Shown here in pieces: positions 16,011 to 26,100 of a DNA stretch of 64,000 bases. The stretch comes from Verrucomicrobiota bacterium (GTDB lineage Bacteria; Verrucomicrobiota; Kiritimatiellia; SS1-B-03-39; UBA6053). Under the pieces are notes generated by a model that worked only from the letters and a program-made list of their open reading frames with translations, searched no databases and was not told where the DNA came from. The position numbers and the translations under genes are program-made. The stretch covers positions 62,001 through 126,000 of the forward strand of contig JAFIGD010000009.1 in the NCBI GenBank assembly GCA_020831625.1. Reading direction: 5' to 3'. Position 1 is the first letter of the stretch, and the number at the start of each line of letters is the position of its first letter.

Positions 16011-18164
16011 TCAGGCATTCTCGTCGCTCAGCCAGGCCAGCAGCCCGGCGGATAAAGGCGACACGCGTTTCACCGTGACGGTTTCGACACCGTGCTCACC
16101 GGGAATTTCCACGGTTTCACCCGGCTCATGCCCCTGCAGGGCTTTCGCCAGGGCGCTGGCCGGAGAAATGCGGTTTTGATCCGCGTCCCCGTCCCATTCG
16201 CCGAGAATAGAGAACTCAACCTCGCTGCCGTCGGCCTTCTCCAGCAGGACTGACGTCGCAATCCCCGCGAATTCCGGAGAAAATTCCGAAAAGTCAGTGG
16301 GCTTCACATCACGGAGCTGCGCCTCGATTTCCGCTTTGCGGGAATTCAGCATGCGCTGCATGTCCTTCGCCGCTTTATACTCGAAGTTTTCACGAAGATC
16401 CCCGTGGGCGCGGGCGACGGAAACCTCATTGCGGTTCTCGGGGATCTCTTTGTTGATCAACCGGTCCAGCTGCTTCTGCTTTTCGCGGTAACTGCGGAAC
16501 GAAGTGACCCGGATATTCGGACGCAGCGCCGCCGCCTCCTCCTCGGCCCGGCCGGAAACAATGTCCTGCAGCGAGCCGTCGATTTTCACGATCTGCCCCA
16601 GAACCGAAGCCTTGTCGAGCTGATCCCAGGCGGTGCTGTCTTTCACGCCCTGCGTGAAGGCGCGCCGCTGACGCTCGTCCATCGAACCCAGCACATCTTT
16701 CAACCAGGACGGCTGACGGAAAATTTCTTTCAACTGATTCTGCACCCGCAGACGCGCTCCGGCGTAATCGCGGTTCAACACCTTCAGCAAACGCGCCACC
16801 AGATCCGGGATATTTCCGTAATTCCAACTGCTGATTTTTTCGCGGTGCTGCGACAGCCAGTACATCACATCCACTTCCGACGACCAGTTGTTCCAGCCCT
16901 GACGGAGCGAACTGGCCACTTTATCCTCCAACCCGTGATCAAACAGAAGCTGAATCGCCTCATTCAGGGCGGAATATTCAAGGTCCGGAAGCACCCGCAG
17001 CAAGACCAGATCGGTGGCTTCGTTGTCGGTGTCGGCCATGGCCGCGAAAAACGCTTTGGTCAGCGCCGCCGACAACGCCTGAACCACCGCCAACAGACCG
17101 TCCGGTGCTTTGATCTGCGCCAGGAAGGTGTTCAAATCCACCTCGCCGGGGGTGATGTTCAACTTGCGGGCAACCAGCCACACCCGCACCAGAAAGTCAT
17201 GATGTTTTCCCTGACCGCCAATGGTGACAAACCGAAGCCGGTCCACCAGCACGTCCCGGGGAGCCCCCTCCGGAATCACACCGGGATTCGCATCGAGATA
17301 GTCCTCGATCTGATCCAGCACCACTTCCATGTTCCGGGTTTGGGCCAGCGACTGAAACCAGGCGTCATCATAGCTCTTTTCGTTGGTCAACAGCTCCATC
17401 GGCTCACTGCGCTTGGAGGGAATCACCACCAGAGAGTCCTCTTTCAACTCTTTCCGCGCCTTGGCCCAGAAACTTTTCCACTTCTCCTCGGGCAGAATCG
17501 CCGGGATCAAAAGCGACTGAAGCTGGCCCACCGGAGTCGGACCAAAGCTCTTCAGCGCGATCCGCACCACTTCGGCCGGACTTTCCGCAACCATCGCCTG
17601 AACACCCTCGGGGTTCAAATGATTGCGGGCATATAAATGATGCTCATCGATCAGCTCCGCCAATTCCGCGGCAAACCCCATGTTCATCTCGTGTCCGGGC
17701 TTGTCCGGGAAATCCACCACCACTTTCATTTCATCATGGCGGACCTCTTTAATAATCCCGAATCCGAAATTCTTCATATACACAAAGGTCCCGGCGGACA
17801 TCGATGCGAGCACGTCAATCCGGCGAAGCGCCTCTTTTACCCGGACTCTCGGGGATTCCAGACCCGACATCGTCAGGTACACGGTGTAAAGCGGGTCGCT
17901 TTCAAAAATTTTCGCCAAATCCTTGTGCGCCCGTTTGCGCCATTCCCGGCTGGCGCTGTACCAGTCCGCCATCACCCGGTAAAAACGGATCAGCGCGTTG
18001 ATTTGACTTTTTTCCGCCAGCGTGATTCGGATCAGCTTGGCGTGGGCTTCGGCGGTTTCCGGATCTTCGTGAAAAAGAACAGTCAACGGAGCGAGAAGCG
18101 GTGTGATTTCAGGAGGATCTTTTTCCAGACATTGCAACATCAACACTTCATCAAATTCGGTCAT
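16011..18164 (-). CDS. greA: GreA transcript-cleavage factor with long N-terminal extension
   Basis: A 717-residue protein. Only the last ~170 residues are GreA: a coiled coil with tip D-L-R-E-N-F-E-Y-K-A-A-K (Asp589 and Glu592 at the acidic catalytic positions that coordinate Mg2+ in the RNA polymerase secondary channel) followed by the FKBP-like domain with L-G-E-W-D-G-D-A-D and S-P-L-A-K-A-L-type motifs. The preceding ~550 residues are helical, TPR-like, with a small beta segment near 130-170 (G-T-F-V-Y-M-K-N-F-G-F-G-I-I-K-E-V). Chlamydial GreA has a very similar build and length. The start at 18164 is preceded by AAAAGGA; the frame extends to 18257, but that segment is unlike a coding N-terminus. 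The factor rescues backtracked RNA polymerase. Confidence 0.9.
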   Translation of the reverse strand: MTEFDEVLMLQCLEKDPPEITPLLAPLTVLFHEDPETAEAHAKLIRITLAEKSQINALIRFYRVMADWYSASREWRKRAHKDLAKIFESDPLYTVYLTMSGLESPRVRVKEALRRIDVLASMSAGTFVYMKNFGFGIIKEVRHDEMKVVVDFPDKPGHEMNMGFAAELAELIDEHHLYARNHLNPEGVQAMVAESPAEVVRIALKSFGPTPVGQLQSLLIPAILPEEKWKSFWAKARKELKEDSLVVIPSKRSEPMELLTNEKSYDDAWFQSLAQTRNMEVVLDQIEDYLDANPGVIPEGAPRDVLVDRLRFVTIGGQGKHHDFLVRVWLVARKLNITPGEVDLNTFLAQIKAPDGLLAVVQALSAALTKAFFAAMADTDNEATDLVLLRVLPDLEYSALNEAIQLLFDHGLEDKVASSLRQGWNNWSSEVDVMYWLSQHREKISSWNYGNIPDLVARLLKVLNRDYAGARLRVQNQLKEIFRQPSWLKDVLGSMDERQRRAFTQGVKDSTAWDQLDKASVLGQIVKIDGSLQDIVSGRAEEEAAALRPNIRVTSFRSYREKQKQLDRLINKEIPENRNEVSVARAHGDLRENFEYKAAKDMQRMLNSRKAEIEAQLRDVKPTDFSEFSPEFAGIATSVLLEKADGSEVEFSILGEWDGDADQNRISPASALAKALQGHEPGETVEIPGEHGVETVTVKRVSPLSAGLLAWLSDENA

Positions 18165-18327
18165 ACGGTTTCGATCCTTTTCAAATGGCTCACATTCATA
18201 AGAGAACCTCCCTTTTGCCGTTTCTGTGGATATTGTCAAGTACAGGGGCGGCTTCAAGGATCTTTAAGATGAAAATAAGCGGTGAATCGGACTTGAGCTT
18301 CATGGATTTTCTGGCATTCTTTTCCGC

Positions 18328-18660
18328 ATGATCCACGACACCCTCCAAAAAATCGAAGCCCGCCTTGCCGCCTCGCCCACCCTCTCCGGTGAAAACCGCG
18401 AAGCCCTGGAGGATCTCCTCCGCGAACTGCGTCTTGAAATCGACAACCTCAAAGGCGACCGCGCCGAAGAGGCCGAAAGTATCGCCGCCTTCACCGAGGC
18501 CAGTGCCCGGGAAGCCCTCCGGGAGCAACAGGATCAGGATCTGCTCGACCTGTCCATCAACGGACTCCAACGGTCCGTCCGCCACTTTGAAGCCAGTCAC
18601 CCCAAACTGACACAGGTGGTCAACGGCATTTGCCAACAACTGAGCAATCTGGGGATCTGA
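18328..18660 (+). CDS. DUF4404 family small helical protein
   Basis: A 110-residue acidic protein made of two or three long amphipathic helices, ending H-P-K-L-T-Q-V-V-N-G-I-C-Q-Q-L-S-N-L-G-I, the pattern that marks DUF4404. The family has no known function. The gene is divergent from greA and its TGA is 2 bp from the ATG of the oxidoreductase gene, so the two form an operon. Confidence 0.8.
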   Translation: MIHDTLQKIEARLAASPTLSGENREALEDLLRELRLEIDNLKGDRAEEAESIAAFTEASAREALREQQDQDLLDLSINGLQRSVRHFEASHPKLTQVVNGICQQLSNLGI

Positions 18661-18662
18661 CC

Positions 18663-19697
18663 ATGAGCGAAGAAACCCTGCGAATCGGCATCGTCGGGGC
18701 CGGAGCCAACACCCGGGCCAAACATATTCCCCAGTTGCAGGCCATTCCCGGAGTGGAAATCATTCAGGTCTGCAACCGCAGTCCCGAAAGTTCCCAGCGC
18801 GTGGCGGAGGAATTCGGAATTCCACGCACCGCCGGGCGGTGGGAGGATCTCATCGCCAATCCCGATCTCGACGCCGTGGTCATCGGCACCTGGCCTTACC
18901 TGCACGCGCCGGTCACCCTCGCGGCTCTGGCGGCGGGAAAGCACGTACTCTGCGAGGCCCGCATGGCCATGAACGCCGCCGAGGCCCGCCGCATGCTCGA
19001 CGCCTCCCTCGCCCGGCCCGAACTCACCGCCATGATCGTGCCCAGCCCCTTCACCCTGCCGTGGGACAAAACCATCCGCCGCCTCCTGAACGAAGGGGCT
19101 GTCGGCGACCTGCTGCATGTGGATGTCTTTGCCAACAGCGGCGCGTTTTTCCAGCCCGACAGTCCCATGACCTGGCGTGACGACCGCGAACTCAGCGGCC
19201 TCAACACCCAAATGCTCGGCATCTATTACGAGGCCATGGTCCGATGGACCGGACATGTCCGCCTCCCCGTTCAGGCCTCCGCACGCATTCACGCCAAAAC
19301 CCGCCGCGACCGCGACGGCAATCCACACCCGGTTCACATCCCCGACCACCTCGATATCCTTGGCGAATTCGAATCCGGCGCCACCCTCCACATGCGCTGC
19401 AGCCAGGTCACCGGAGCCTGCCCCACCCCCAATGATTTTCTGCTCTACGGCACCAGCGGCACCCTCCGTTTGGATCTGACCAAAAGCGAGCTGTGCCTCC
19501 TGCGTCCCGACGGCAGTGAGGAGACCGTGCGCATTCCTGAAGAGGAACGCGGACAATGGCGGGTGGAGGAGGAATTCATCAACGCCGTCCGCGGACGGGA
19601 ACCCGTCACCCACACCCCCTTCAGCGAAGGCCTCCGCTACATGGAATTCACCGAGGCCGCCGCCCGCGCCGCCGGGTATGCGGATATTCAGATTTGA
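18663..19697 (+). CDS. Gfo/Idh/MocA family NAD(P)-dependent oxidoreductase
   Basis: A 344-residue protein with an N-terminal Rossmann fold (R-I-G-I-V-G-A-G near residue 7), the family's A-G-K-H-V-L-C-E-A-R segment near residue 95 where E-K-P is more usual (here E-A-R, so the catalytic Lys of the E-K-P motif is not conserved), and a C-terminal alpha/beta substrate domain. The family oxidises or reduces sugars, inositols and related polyols. With the E-K-P lysine missing, this member may have altered activity or a different reaction. It starts 2 bp after the DUF4404 gene; an upstream ATG at 18630 lies inside that gene and is unlikely. Confidence 0.88.
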   Translation: MSEETLRIGIVGAGANTRAKHIPQLQAIPGVEIIQVCNRSPESSQRVAEEFGIPRTAGRWEDLIANPDLDAVVIGTWPYLHAPVTLAALAAGKHVLCEARMAMNAAEARRMLDASLARPELTAMIVPSPFTLPWDKTIRRLLNEGAVGDLLHVDVFANSGAFFQPDSPMTWRDDRELSGLNTQMLGIYYEAMVRWTGHVRLPVQASARIHAKTRRDRDGNPHPVHIPDHLDILGEFESGATLHMRCSQVTGACPTPNDFLLYGTSGTLRLDLTKSELCLLRPDGSEETVRIPEEERGQWRVEEEFINAVRGREPVTHTPFSEGLRYMEFTEAAARAAGYADIQI

Positions 19698-19729
19698 CAC
19701 TCTACTTTTAAACACCTAACAAGGTCCTC

Positions 19730-20578
19730 ATGTCATCCTTTTTCTCAAGAACGCTCGGTTTCAACCGCACCCGTAAAAAAGACATCCCCAAAGGTCTTTT
19801 CACCAAATGCCCCTCCTGCGGCGAAATGCTCAGTCAGGCGGACCTCGAAAAGAACCTTTTCGTCTGCCGGGCCTGCGCCTATCACTTCCCCATGGACCGC
19901 GTCTCCCGCATCCAAATGCTGTCCGACGGCGAAAACTTTGAGGAATGGGACGAGGGCATCACCAGCAAGGACCCCCTGAAGTTCACGGGAACCGACTCCT
20001 ATGAGGCCAAGCTCAAGTCCAACCAGGAAAAAACCGGCTTCAAGGATGCCGTCACCATCGGCCAGGCCAAGCTCGACGGCCGCGACATCGGCCTCGGGGT
20101 CATGGATTTCAAATTCCTCGCCGCCAGCATGGGCTCCGTCGTCGGTGAAAAAATCACCCGCCTCATCGAAAAATCCACCGAACGCGAACTGCCCGTCGTT
20201 CTCGTGTGCGCCTCCGGCGGCGCCCGCATGTACGAAGGCATGCTCAGCCTCATGCAAATGGCCAAAACCAGCGGAGCCCTGGCGCGTCACGCCCAGAAAA
20301 ACCTGCCGTATATTCCCATTCTCACCCACCCCACCACCGCCGGGGTCATGGCCAGCTTCGCGACCCTCGGGGATGTCATCCTCGCCGAACCCCAGGCGCT
20401 CATCGGCTTTGCCGGCCCCCGTGTCATCAAGGAAACCACGCTGCAGGACCTCCCCGAAGGCTTCCAGCGCTCCGAATTCCTGCGCGACAAGGGTTTGATC
20501 GACCGCGTGGTGCCCCGCGGCGAAATGCGGGCAACCGTCTCCGGCCTGCTCGACAAAATGATGGCCGCCCGCGAGTAG
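19730..20578 (+). CDS. accD: Acetyl-CoA carboxylase carboxyltransferase subunit beta
   Basis: The 282-residue protein has the N-terminal four-Cys zinc finger (C-P-S-C-G-E-M-L and C-R-A-C-A-Y-H-F) followed by the crotonase-like carboxyltransferase fold (G-x-L-D-G-R-D-I; [34 protein letters not shown]). With AccA it transfers the carboxyl group from carboxybiotin to acetyl-CoA to make malonyl-CoA, the first step of fatty-acid synthesis. AccA is not in the window. Next to folC, the same pairing as in many proteobacteria; the two genes are 7 bp apart. Confidence 0.97.
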   Translation: MSSFFSRTLGFNRTRKKDIPKGLFTKCPSCGEMLSQADLEKNLFVCRACAYHFPMDRVSRIQMLSDGENFEEWDEGITSKDPLKFTGTDSYEAKLKSNQEKTGFKDAVTIGQAKLDGRDIGLGVMDFKFLAASMGSVVGEKITRLIEKSTERELPVVLVCASGGARMYEGMLSLMQMAKTSGALARHAQKNLPYIPILTHPTTAGVMASFATLGDVILAEPQALIGFAGPRVIKETTLQDLPEGFQRSEFLRDKGLIDRVVPRGEMRATVSGLLDKMMAARE

Positions 20579-20585
20579 AGCCTCC

Positions 20586-21881
20586 ATGCCTTCGCGTTCC
20601 GAACGTCTGGCGGCCCTTTTCGAGCGCACCCACGCCGGTATCAAACCCGGCCTGGATCTGATCGGGGAACTCCTCGCCGCCCTCGGGAACCCCGGGGCCC
20701 GCTTTCTTTCCGTCCATGTCGCCGGCACCAACGGCAAAGGCTCCACCTGCGCGATTCTGGAACGAACCCTCCGGGAATCCGGCCTCAAAACCGGCCTCTT
20801 CACCTCCCCGCACCTGGTCCGCGTCAACGAACGTATCCGCATCAACGGTCAGGAAATCGACGACGAAACCTTTTACGGCATACTCGACCGGATTGAGGCC
20901 GCCGAATCCGGACTCTCCCGTCTACCCACCTTTTTCGAAATCCTCACCGCCGCGGCGTTTCTCGCGTTTGCCGAAGCCGGGGTTCAGCTCGCGGTCCTCG
21001 AAACCGGAATGGGCGGACGGCTCGACGCCACCAACGTGGTCACGCCTCTCGTTTCCGTCATCACCCGCATCGATTTCGATCACATGGAGTTTCTCGGGGA
21101 CACCCTCCCGAAAATCGCCGCCGAAAAAGCGGGTATTATCAAACCCGGCCGCCCCGTGGTGATCGCCCCCCAGGCCGGCGAGGCCCTGGAGGTTCTTCTC
21201 TCAACCGCCGAAGCCCGGTCGGCCCCCGTCACCCTCGCCGGAGAACAGGTGAGCCTCTCCGCCCGCCGGGTCACCCTCAAAGGACAAACCCTCCAGGCCG
21301 AAACCGCCAACAACCGCTACGGAAAACTCACCCTCCCCCTGCACGGCCGCTTTCAACTCGACAGCTTCTCCGCCGCGCTTTGCGCCCTTGAGGACATCTT
21401 CAGCCAATTCGGCACCGAACTCAACCCCGACACCCTGCGCACCGCCCTGGCCGGTCTCTCGTGGCCCGCCCGCTGCCAGGTCCTCAGCGAAGACCCGCCC
21501 GTGATCCTCGATGTCGCCCACAATCCCTCCGGCGCCCGCGCCCTGACCGACACCCTCCGCGAACTCTTCGGCAAAAAAGCCCGCGGCCGCTTCATCATCG
21601 CCCACATGCGCGACAAAGACGCGGCAGGATTCCTCCGAGTCATCGCCCCCCTGGCCGATGAGATTTTCTGCGTCCCGCTCGCCACCCCCCGCGCGCTCCC
21701 CGCCGAAACCCTGGCCGAACAGGCCCGCGCCCTCAAACTCAACGCCAAAGCCTGCACCCTCCCCGAAGCCCGGACCCTGGCCGAAACCCACCCCGACCGC
21801 GCCGACTTCACCTGCATCGCCGGCTCCGTCTACCTCGCCGGCGCCTGGCTCCAAACCGCCCCCGACCCCGGGGAACGGTAA
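20586..21881 (+). CDS. folC: Folylpolyglutamate / dihydrofolate synthase
   Basis: The 431-residue Mur-ligase-fold enzyme carries the P-loop V-A-G-T-N-G-K-G-S-T near residue 45, the folate-binding F-T-S-P-H-L segment, E-T-G-M-G-G-R-L-D-A-T-N, I-D-F-D-H-M-E-F-L-G-D-T and the C-terminal-domain motif L-D-V-A-H-N-P-S-G. It adds glutamate to dihydropteroate and folates with ATP, keeping folates in the cell. It lies 7 bp after accD, so probably cotranscribed. Confidence 0.96.
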   Translation: MPSRSERLAALFERTHAGIKPGLDLIGELLAALGNPGARFLSVHVAGTNGKGSTCAILERTLRESGLKTGLFTSPHLVRVNERIRINGQEIDDETFYGILDRIEAAESGLSRLPTFFEILTAAAFLAFAEAGVQLAVLETGMGGRLDATNVVTPLVSVITRIDFDHMEFLGDTLPKIAAEKAGIIKPGRPVVIAPQAGEALEVLLSTAEARSAPVTLAGEQVSLSARRVTLKGQTLQAETANNRYGKLTLPLHGRFQLDSFSAALCALEDIFSQFGTELNPDTLRTALAGLSWPARCQVLSEDPPVILDVAHNPSGARALTDTLRELFGKKARGRFIIAHMRDKDAAGFLRVIAPLADEIFCVPLATPRALPAETLAEQARALKLNAKACTLPEARTLAETHPDRADFTCIAGSVYLAGAWLQTAPDPGER

Positions 21882-21900
21882 TATCTAATAAGTGAACGCC

Positions 21901-22386
21901 ATGAAGAGATCAAAATTGCTGTTAAATATTGTTGTACTGTCCTCCGCCCTTTCTCTCAGGGCAGTGGAAAATAAAAATAATCCGGGTAATTTATTAAACA
22001 ATATACTCAGCGGTCATGTTGACACTGCTTTTTTCTGTCGTCTTGTGAATGCTTTTGAATCAACGGAATTAATGATCGTTGGGAAATTGTCAGACAAAGA
22101 GAAAAATGATGTGTTAGACAACCTTAAAGACTCCGCCCCATCGGACGGAATTCACCCGCTGAGCGGGATCTACGGGTATTTGGTGTTCCTTGATGATCAA
22201 GGAAATATTATCGCGATTGTGAGTACTTTCCGAAAAACCAATATTATTTCAATTCAATCAGGACACCGTTTTATAGACAAACTGCACCTGGGTTTAGAAG
22301 ACGGGTCACGTGAAGTGGTGTACAAAGAGAATGAAGACTTAAAAATTCTTATTCGGGATATTCATCTTCGATTTCAGAACGAATGA
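21901..22386 (+). CDS. Small exported protein of unknown function, AT-rich
   Basis: A 161-residue protein with a signal-peptide-like N-terminus (K-R-S-K-L-L-L-N-I-V-V-L-S-S-A-L-S-L-R-A). The mature part is polar with I-Y-G-Y-L-V-F-L-D-D-Q-G-N-I-I-A-I-V-S-T-F, a beta-sheet-like stretch. No family recognised. Base composition and codon use (many AAA, AAT, ATT, TTA) differ sharply from folC just upstream, suggesting recent acquisition. It is followed by an 800 bp block of palindromic repeats. A GTG at 21892 is an alternative start. Confidence 0.7.
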   Translation: MKRSKLLLNIVVLSSALSLRAVENKNNPGNLLNNILSGHVDTAFFCRLVNAFESTELMIVGKLSDKEKNDVLDNLKDSAPSDGIHPLSGIYGYLVFLDDQGNIIAIVSTFRKTNIISIQSGHRFIDKLHLGLEDGSREVVYKENEDLKILIRDIHLRFQNE

Positions 22387-22403
22387 AAACCCCTGAGCCA
22401 TTT

Positions 22404-22661
22404 CGGGCCGAAGGTCCGAGCCGATGCCAGCCCAGTCCGGACACAGGAGCCGCGCAGGCGGAACCTGCGTCCGGGCTGGGTTTGGGAAGAAGCACAGGAG
22501 CGCGGGCCGTAGGTCCGCACAGATTTCCGGTGCCTGTGTGCGGGGGTGATTTGCACGGACTTTCAGCCCGCGTTCCATCGGATGAACCCGATTCCCAGCC
22601 CGCAAACGGACCTTCAGTCCGTCTGCGGACTGGGCTGGTATCGGCTCGGACCGTTGGCCCG
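22404..22661. repeat. 258 bp element with 34 bp imperfect terminal inverted repeats
   Basis: The left arm (22404-22437) and the reverse complement of the right arm (22628-22661) match at 31 of 34 positions. Inside are further partial copies of the words gggccgtaggtccg and cgtccgggctggg. It has no reading frame of its own and resembles a REP-like or MITE-like element. Related words occur at 9998-10075. Confidence 0.75.
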
Positions 22662-23038
22662 AACACAGAGGATCGGCACATCTCGATCCCCGAAGGAGAT
22701 GTTCACCGTAGCCGTGGGCAAGGGGCGCTCAAGCCCCGCCGCCCACGGTTTTTGTTCTAAGAACAAGCAAACCCTGAAAGGGTTACTCACCGAAAATCCG
22801 CCTTTCTCTGTTTCAAAATCCGCTGTGTGAGGCTTCCCTTCAGGATACAAATTCGCAACCATTCCCTCTCCACCTGCCCGCAGTGCTGCGCACGGCGTTG
22901 CAGGCATATCCGTTTCAATCCGGGATTAATTCTCTTTCCTCCCGGACTAGAGGCGGGACAGGAGCGCAAATCTCCGCATTTGCCCAGCGGTCGGCGACAG
23001 CCAGCCGCTCAGCGGATACGGAGATTCGCGCTCCCGTG

Positions 23039-23088
23039 TTTTCCGACATTCGGAAACCGAAAGGGTTGATTTTCCGAGGATCGGAAAA
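23039..23088. promoter_or_regulatory. Tandem TTTTCCGA-N3-TCGGAAAA palindromes upstream of dnaE
   Basis: Two 19 bp palindromes, at 23039-23057 and 23070-23088, each with 8 bp arms (one base off in the first), separated by 12 bp so that centres are 31 bp apart, about three helical turns. They lie 101-150 bp before the dnaE ATG. The same arrangement recurs at 53153-53202. This looks like a paired operator on one DNA face, or a dispersed repeat. Confidence 0.7.
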
Positions 23089-23188
23089 CGGGTCAAATGC
23101 ATCCAAAACCGGTCTTCACAACCGCTCCGTGTCGATACCCGTCGATCCGGGGTTGATTTCCTTTCTCCTGTCTGGCATGGAGTGAACC

Positions 23189-26100
23189 ATGGCCTCAGAC
23201 AAACCCTTCGTCCACCTCCACGTCCACTCCAGTTACTCCCTGCTTGACTCCACGGTTCAGGTCAAAAAGGCTGTGAAACAGGCCGCGAAACTGGGGATGC
23301 CGGCCCTGGGGCTCACCGATCACGGGGTCATGCACGGCACTATCAATTTTTTCAACGCCTGCCGCGCCGAAAACATCAATCCCATCGTCGGCTGCGAGGT
23401 CTACACCTGCGCCAACCGTCACGACAAGTCGCGCCAGGCCGCCTCCATGAACCACCTGCTGCTGCTGGCCACCGATGTGGAGGGGTATCACAATCTCTCC
23501 CGCCTCAGCGCCCTCGCCCATCTCGAAGGCTTCTATTACAAGCCCCGGGTGGACATGGAACTGCTCGCGAAATACAGCGGCGGCCTTATCGCCACCTCCT
23601 GCTGCGAACGCGGCGCCATCCCCCAGGCGATTACCGACGGTCTCCCCGACCGCGCCGAGGAACTCGCCGGTCAGTTCCGGGAAATTTACGGCAAAGAGAA
23701 CTTCTACCTCGAACTGGAGGATCACGGCAAGGACAGCGAAAAACGCATCTGCCGGGAACTGATCGAGATGTCCAAACGGCTCGACATTCCCCTCGTCGCC
23801 ACCAATGACGTGCACTATCTCGAACAGTCCCACGCCAAAGCCCACGACATCCTCATGTGCCTGCAGATGCAGACCAAATTCCGGGACGAGCGCCGCCCCC
23901 GCTTCGCCACCGATCAGTACTACTTTAAAACCGCCGACGAAATGTGGAAACTTTTCGGCGACACCCCCGAGGCGCTCTACAACACCATGGCCATCGCCGA
24001 GCGCTGCCACCTGCACATCAAACTCGAAAAAGAGGCTCCCCTCCACTTCCCCACCTACGATGTGCCCGAGAGCTTCGATCTCGACAGCTACCTCACCCAC
24101 CTCTCCGTCGAAGGCCTCAAAAAGCTTTACAACGGGGCCGACATCACCAATCCCAAAAGCGAACTGGAACAGACCCTCAAGGCCCGCTTCGACAAAGAAT
24201 TCGGGGTCATCAAACGAACCGGGTTCGTCAACTACTTCCTCGTCGTCTGGGACTTCATCAACTACGCCCGCACCCAGAACATTCCCGTCGGTCCCGGACG
24301 CGGCTCCGGCGCCGGCAGTCTCGTCGCCTACGCCCTCGGCATCACCGCCATCGACCCCCTGCGCTTCGACCTCATCTTCGAACGCTTCCTCAACCCCGAC
24401 CGCGTGTCGCCCCCCGACTTCGACATCGACTTCTGCCAGACCCGCCGCGGCGAGGTCATCGAATACGTCAAACGCAAATACGGCGCCGAGCAGTGCGCCC
24501 AAATCATCACCTTCGGCACCCTCGGCGCCAAAACCATCATCCGCGACATCGGCCGCGTGCTCGAAATTCCCCTGAGCAACTGCGACAAACTCGCCAAGAT
24601 GATTCCCGAAGAGCCCGGCATGACCCTCGCCAAAGCCGAGGACGCCAACCCCGAATTCAAGCAGGCCCTCAAGAACGATCCCGACGCCAAGCAGATCATG
24701 CCCTACGCCAAAGTCCTCGAAGGCCTGCAGCGCAACCAGGGCACCCACGCCGCCGGGGTGGTCATCGGCGACACCGTGCTCATGGACATTGTCCCGCTCT
24801 GCCGCGATAAAGAAGGCCAGCCCGTGGCCCAGTACGAAATGAAGCCCCTGGAAATGACCGGGCTGCTCAAAATGGACTTCCTCGGACTCAAAACCCTCAC
24901 CGTCGTCCAGGAGGCCGTTGATCTGGTCAAAGAACTCCACGGGGTCACTATCGATCCGCAAACCATACCGCTCGACGACGCCAAGACCTTCGAACTCCTC
25001 AACCGCGGCGACACCGTGGCCGTGTTCCAGGTGGAGTCCCGCGGCATGCGCGACCTGCTGCGTCAGTTTCAGGCCGACCGCATCGAGGATGTCATCGCCC
25101 TCATCGCGCTCTACCGTCCCGGCCCCATGGACATGATCCCGGACTACATCAAACGCAAACACGGAACCCTCACCCTCGACTATCCCCACCCGCTGCTGGA
25201 GAGCGTGCTCAAGGAAACCTACGGGGTGTTTATTTATCAGGAGCAGGTCCAGAAAGCCGCCAACGTTCTCGCCGGCTTCACCCTTGCCGAGGGTGACCTT
25301 CTCCGCCGCGCCATGGGCAAAAAAGATGCCGCCATCATGGACAAAATGCGGGCGCAGTTCATTGACGGCTGCGAATCGGTCAACCAAATCCCCCGGGAAA
25401 AGGCCGGGGAAATTTTCGATTTGATTCAAAAATTCGCCAGCTACGGGTTCAACAAATCCCACTCCGCCGCCTACGCGTTCATCTCCTTCCAGACCGCCTA
25501 CCTCAAAGCCCACTACCCCGCCGAATTCATGGCGGCGGTGCTTTCGCTGGAAATCGGAAACGCCGACAAACTCACCGGATTCATCGGCGAGTGCAAAGAA
25601 ATGGGCATGCAGGTGCTTCCGCCCAGCGTCCAGCAGTCCATGAACCGCTTCCGTCCCGAAAACGGCAATATCCGCTTCGGCATGGCCGGGGTCAAAGGCG
25701 TCGGCAGCGCCGCCGTGGACGCCATCGTGTCCGAACGCGCCGCCAACGGCCCCTTCAAAAGTTTCATGGACTTCTGCATGCGCGTCAACACCCGCGAAGT
25801 CAACAAACGCTGTATCGAATCCCTCATCAAATCCGGGGCCTTCGACTGGACCGATGTCACCCGCGCCCGCATGTTCAACGGACTGGATTTCGCCGTTCAG
25901 CGCGGCGAAAGCACCCGGGCCGACCGCGAGCAGGGCCAAACCAGCCTCTTCGACCTCCTCGGCGGCGGTGACGGCGAAGGTCCGGAGCCCGCCGCAGGGG
26001 ACGACGAACTCCCCGAGTGCGCCCCCTGGCCCACCAGTGAAATGCTCGCCTACGAAAAAGATCTCCTCGGCTTCTACATCTCCGGCCACCCTCTGGAGGA

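Larger units (their letters stand above)
22387..23188. repeat. Palindrome-rich intergenic block, no gene
   Basis: No credible gene lies in these 802 bp; short frames here run through repeats. Contents in order: an imperfect inverted repeat with 34 bp arms at 22404-22437 and 22628-22661 (31 of 34 positions pair); a long hairpin with arms 22712-22719 and 22741-22748 and an inner GGGGC/GCCCC stem, followed by T5; a 6 bp hairpin at 22752-22766; a 6 bp hairpin at 22770-22784; 16 bp arms at 22961-22976 and 23019-23034 (15 of 16 pair); and two TTTTCCGA-N3-TCGGAAAA palindromes at 23039-23088. The last 100 bp should contain the dnaE promoter. Confidence 0.85.

Noticed and set aside
22383-22830. Several frames of 80-125 codons after the orphan gene
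   Set aside because: They pass through inverted repeats and hairpins and lack coding bias or ribosome-binding sites.
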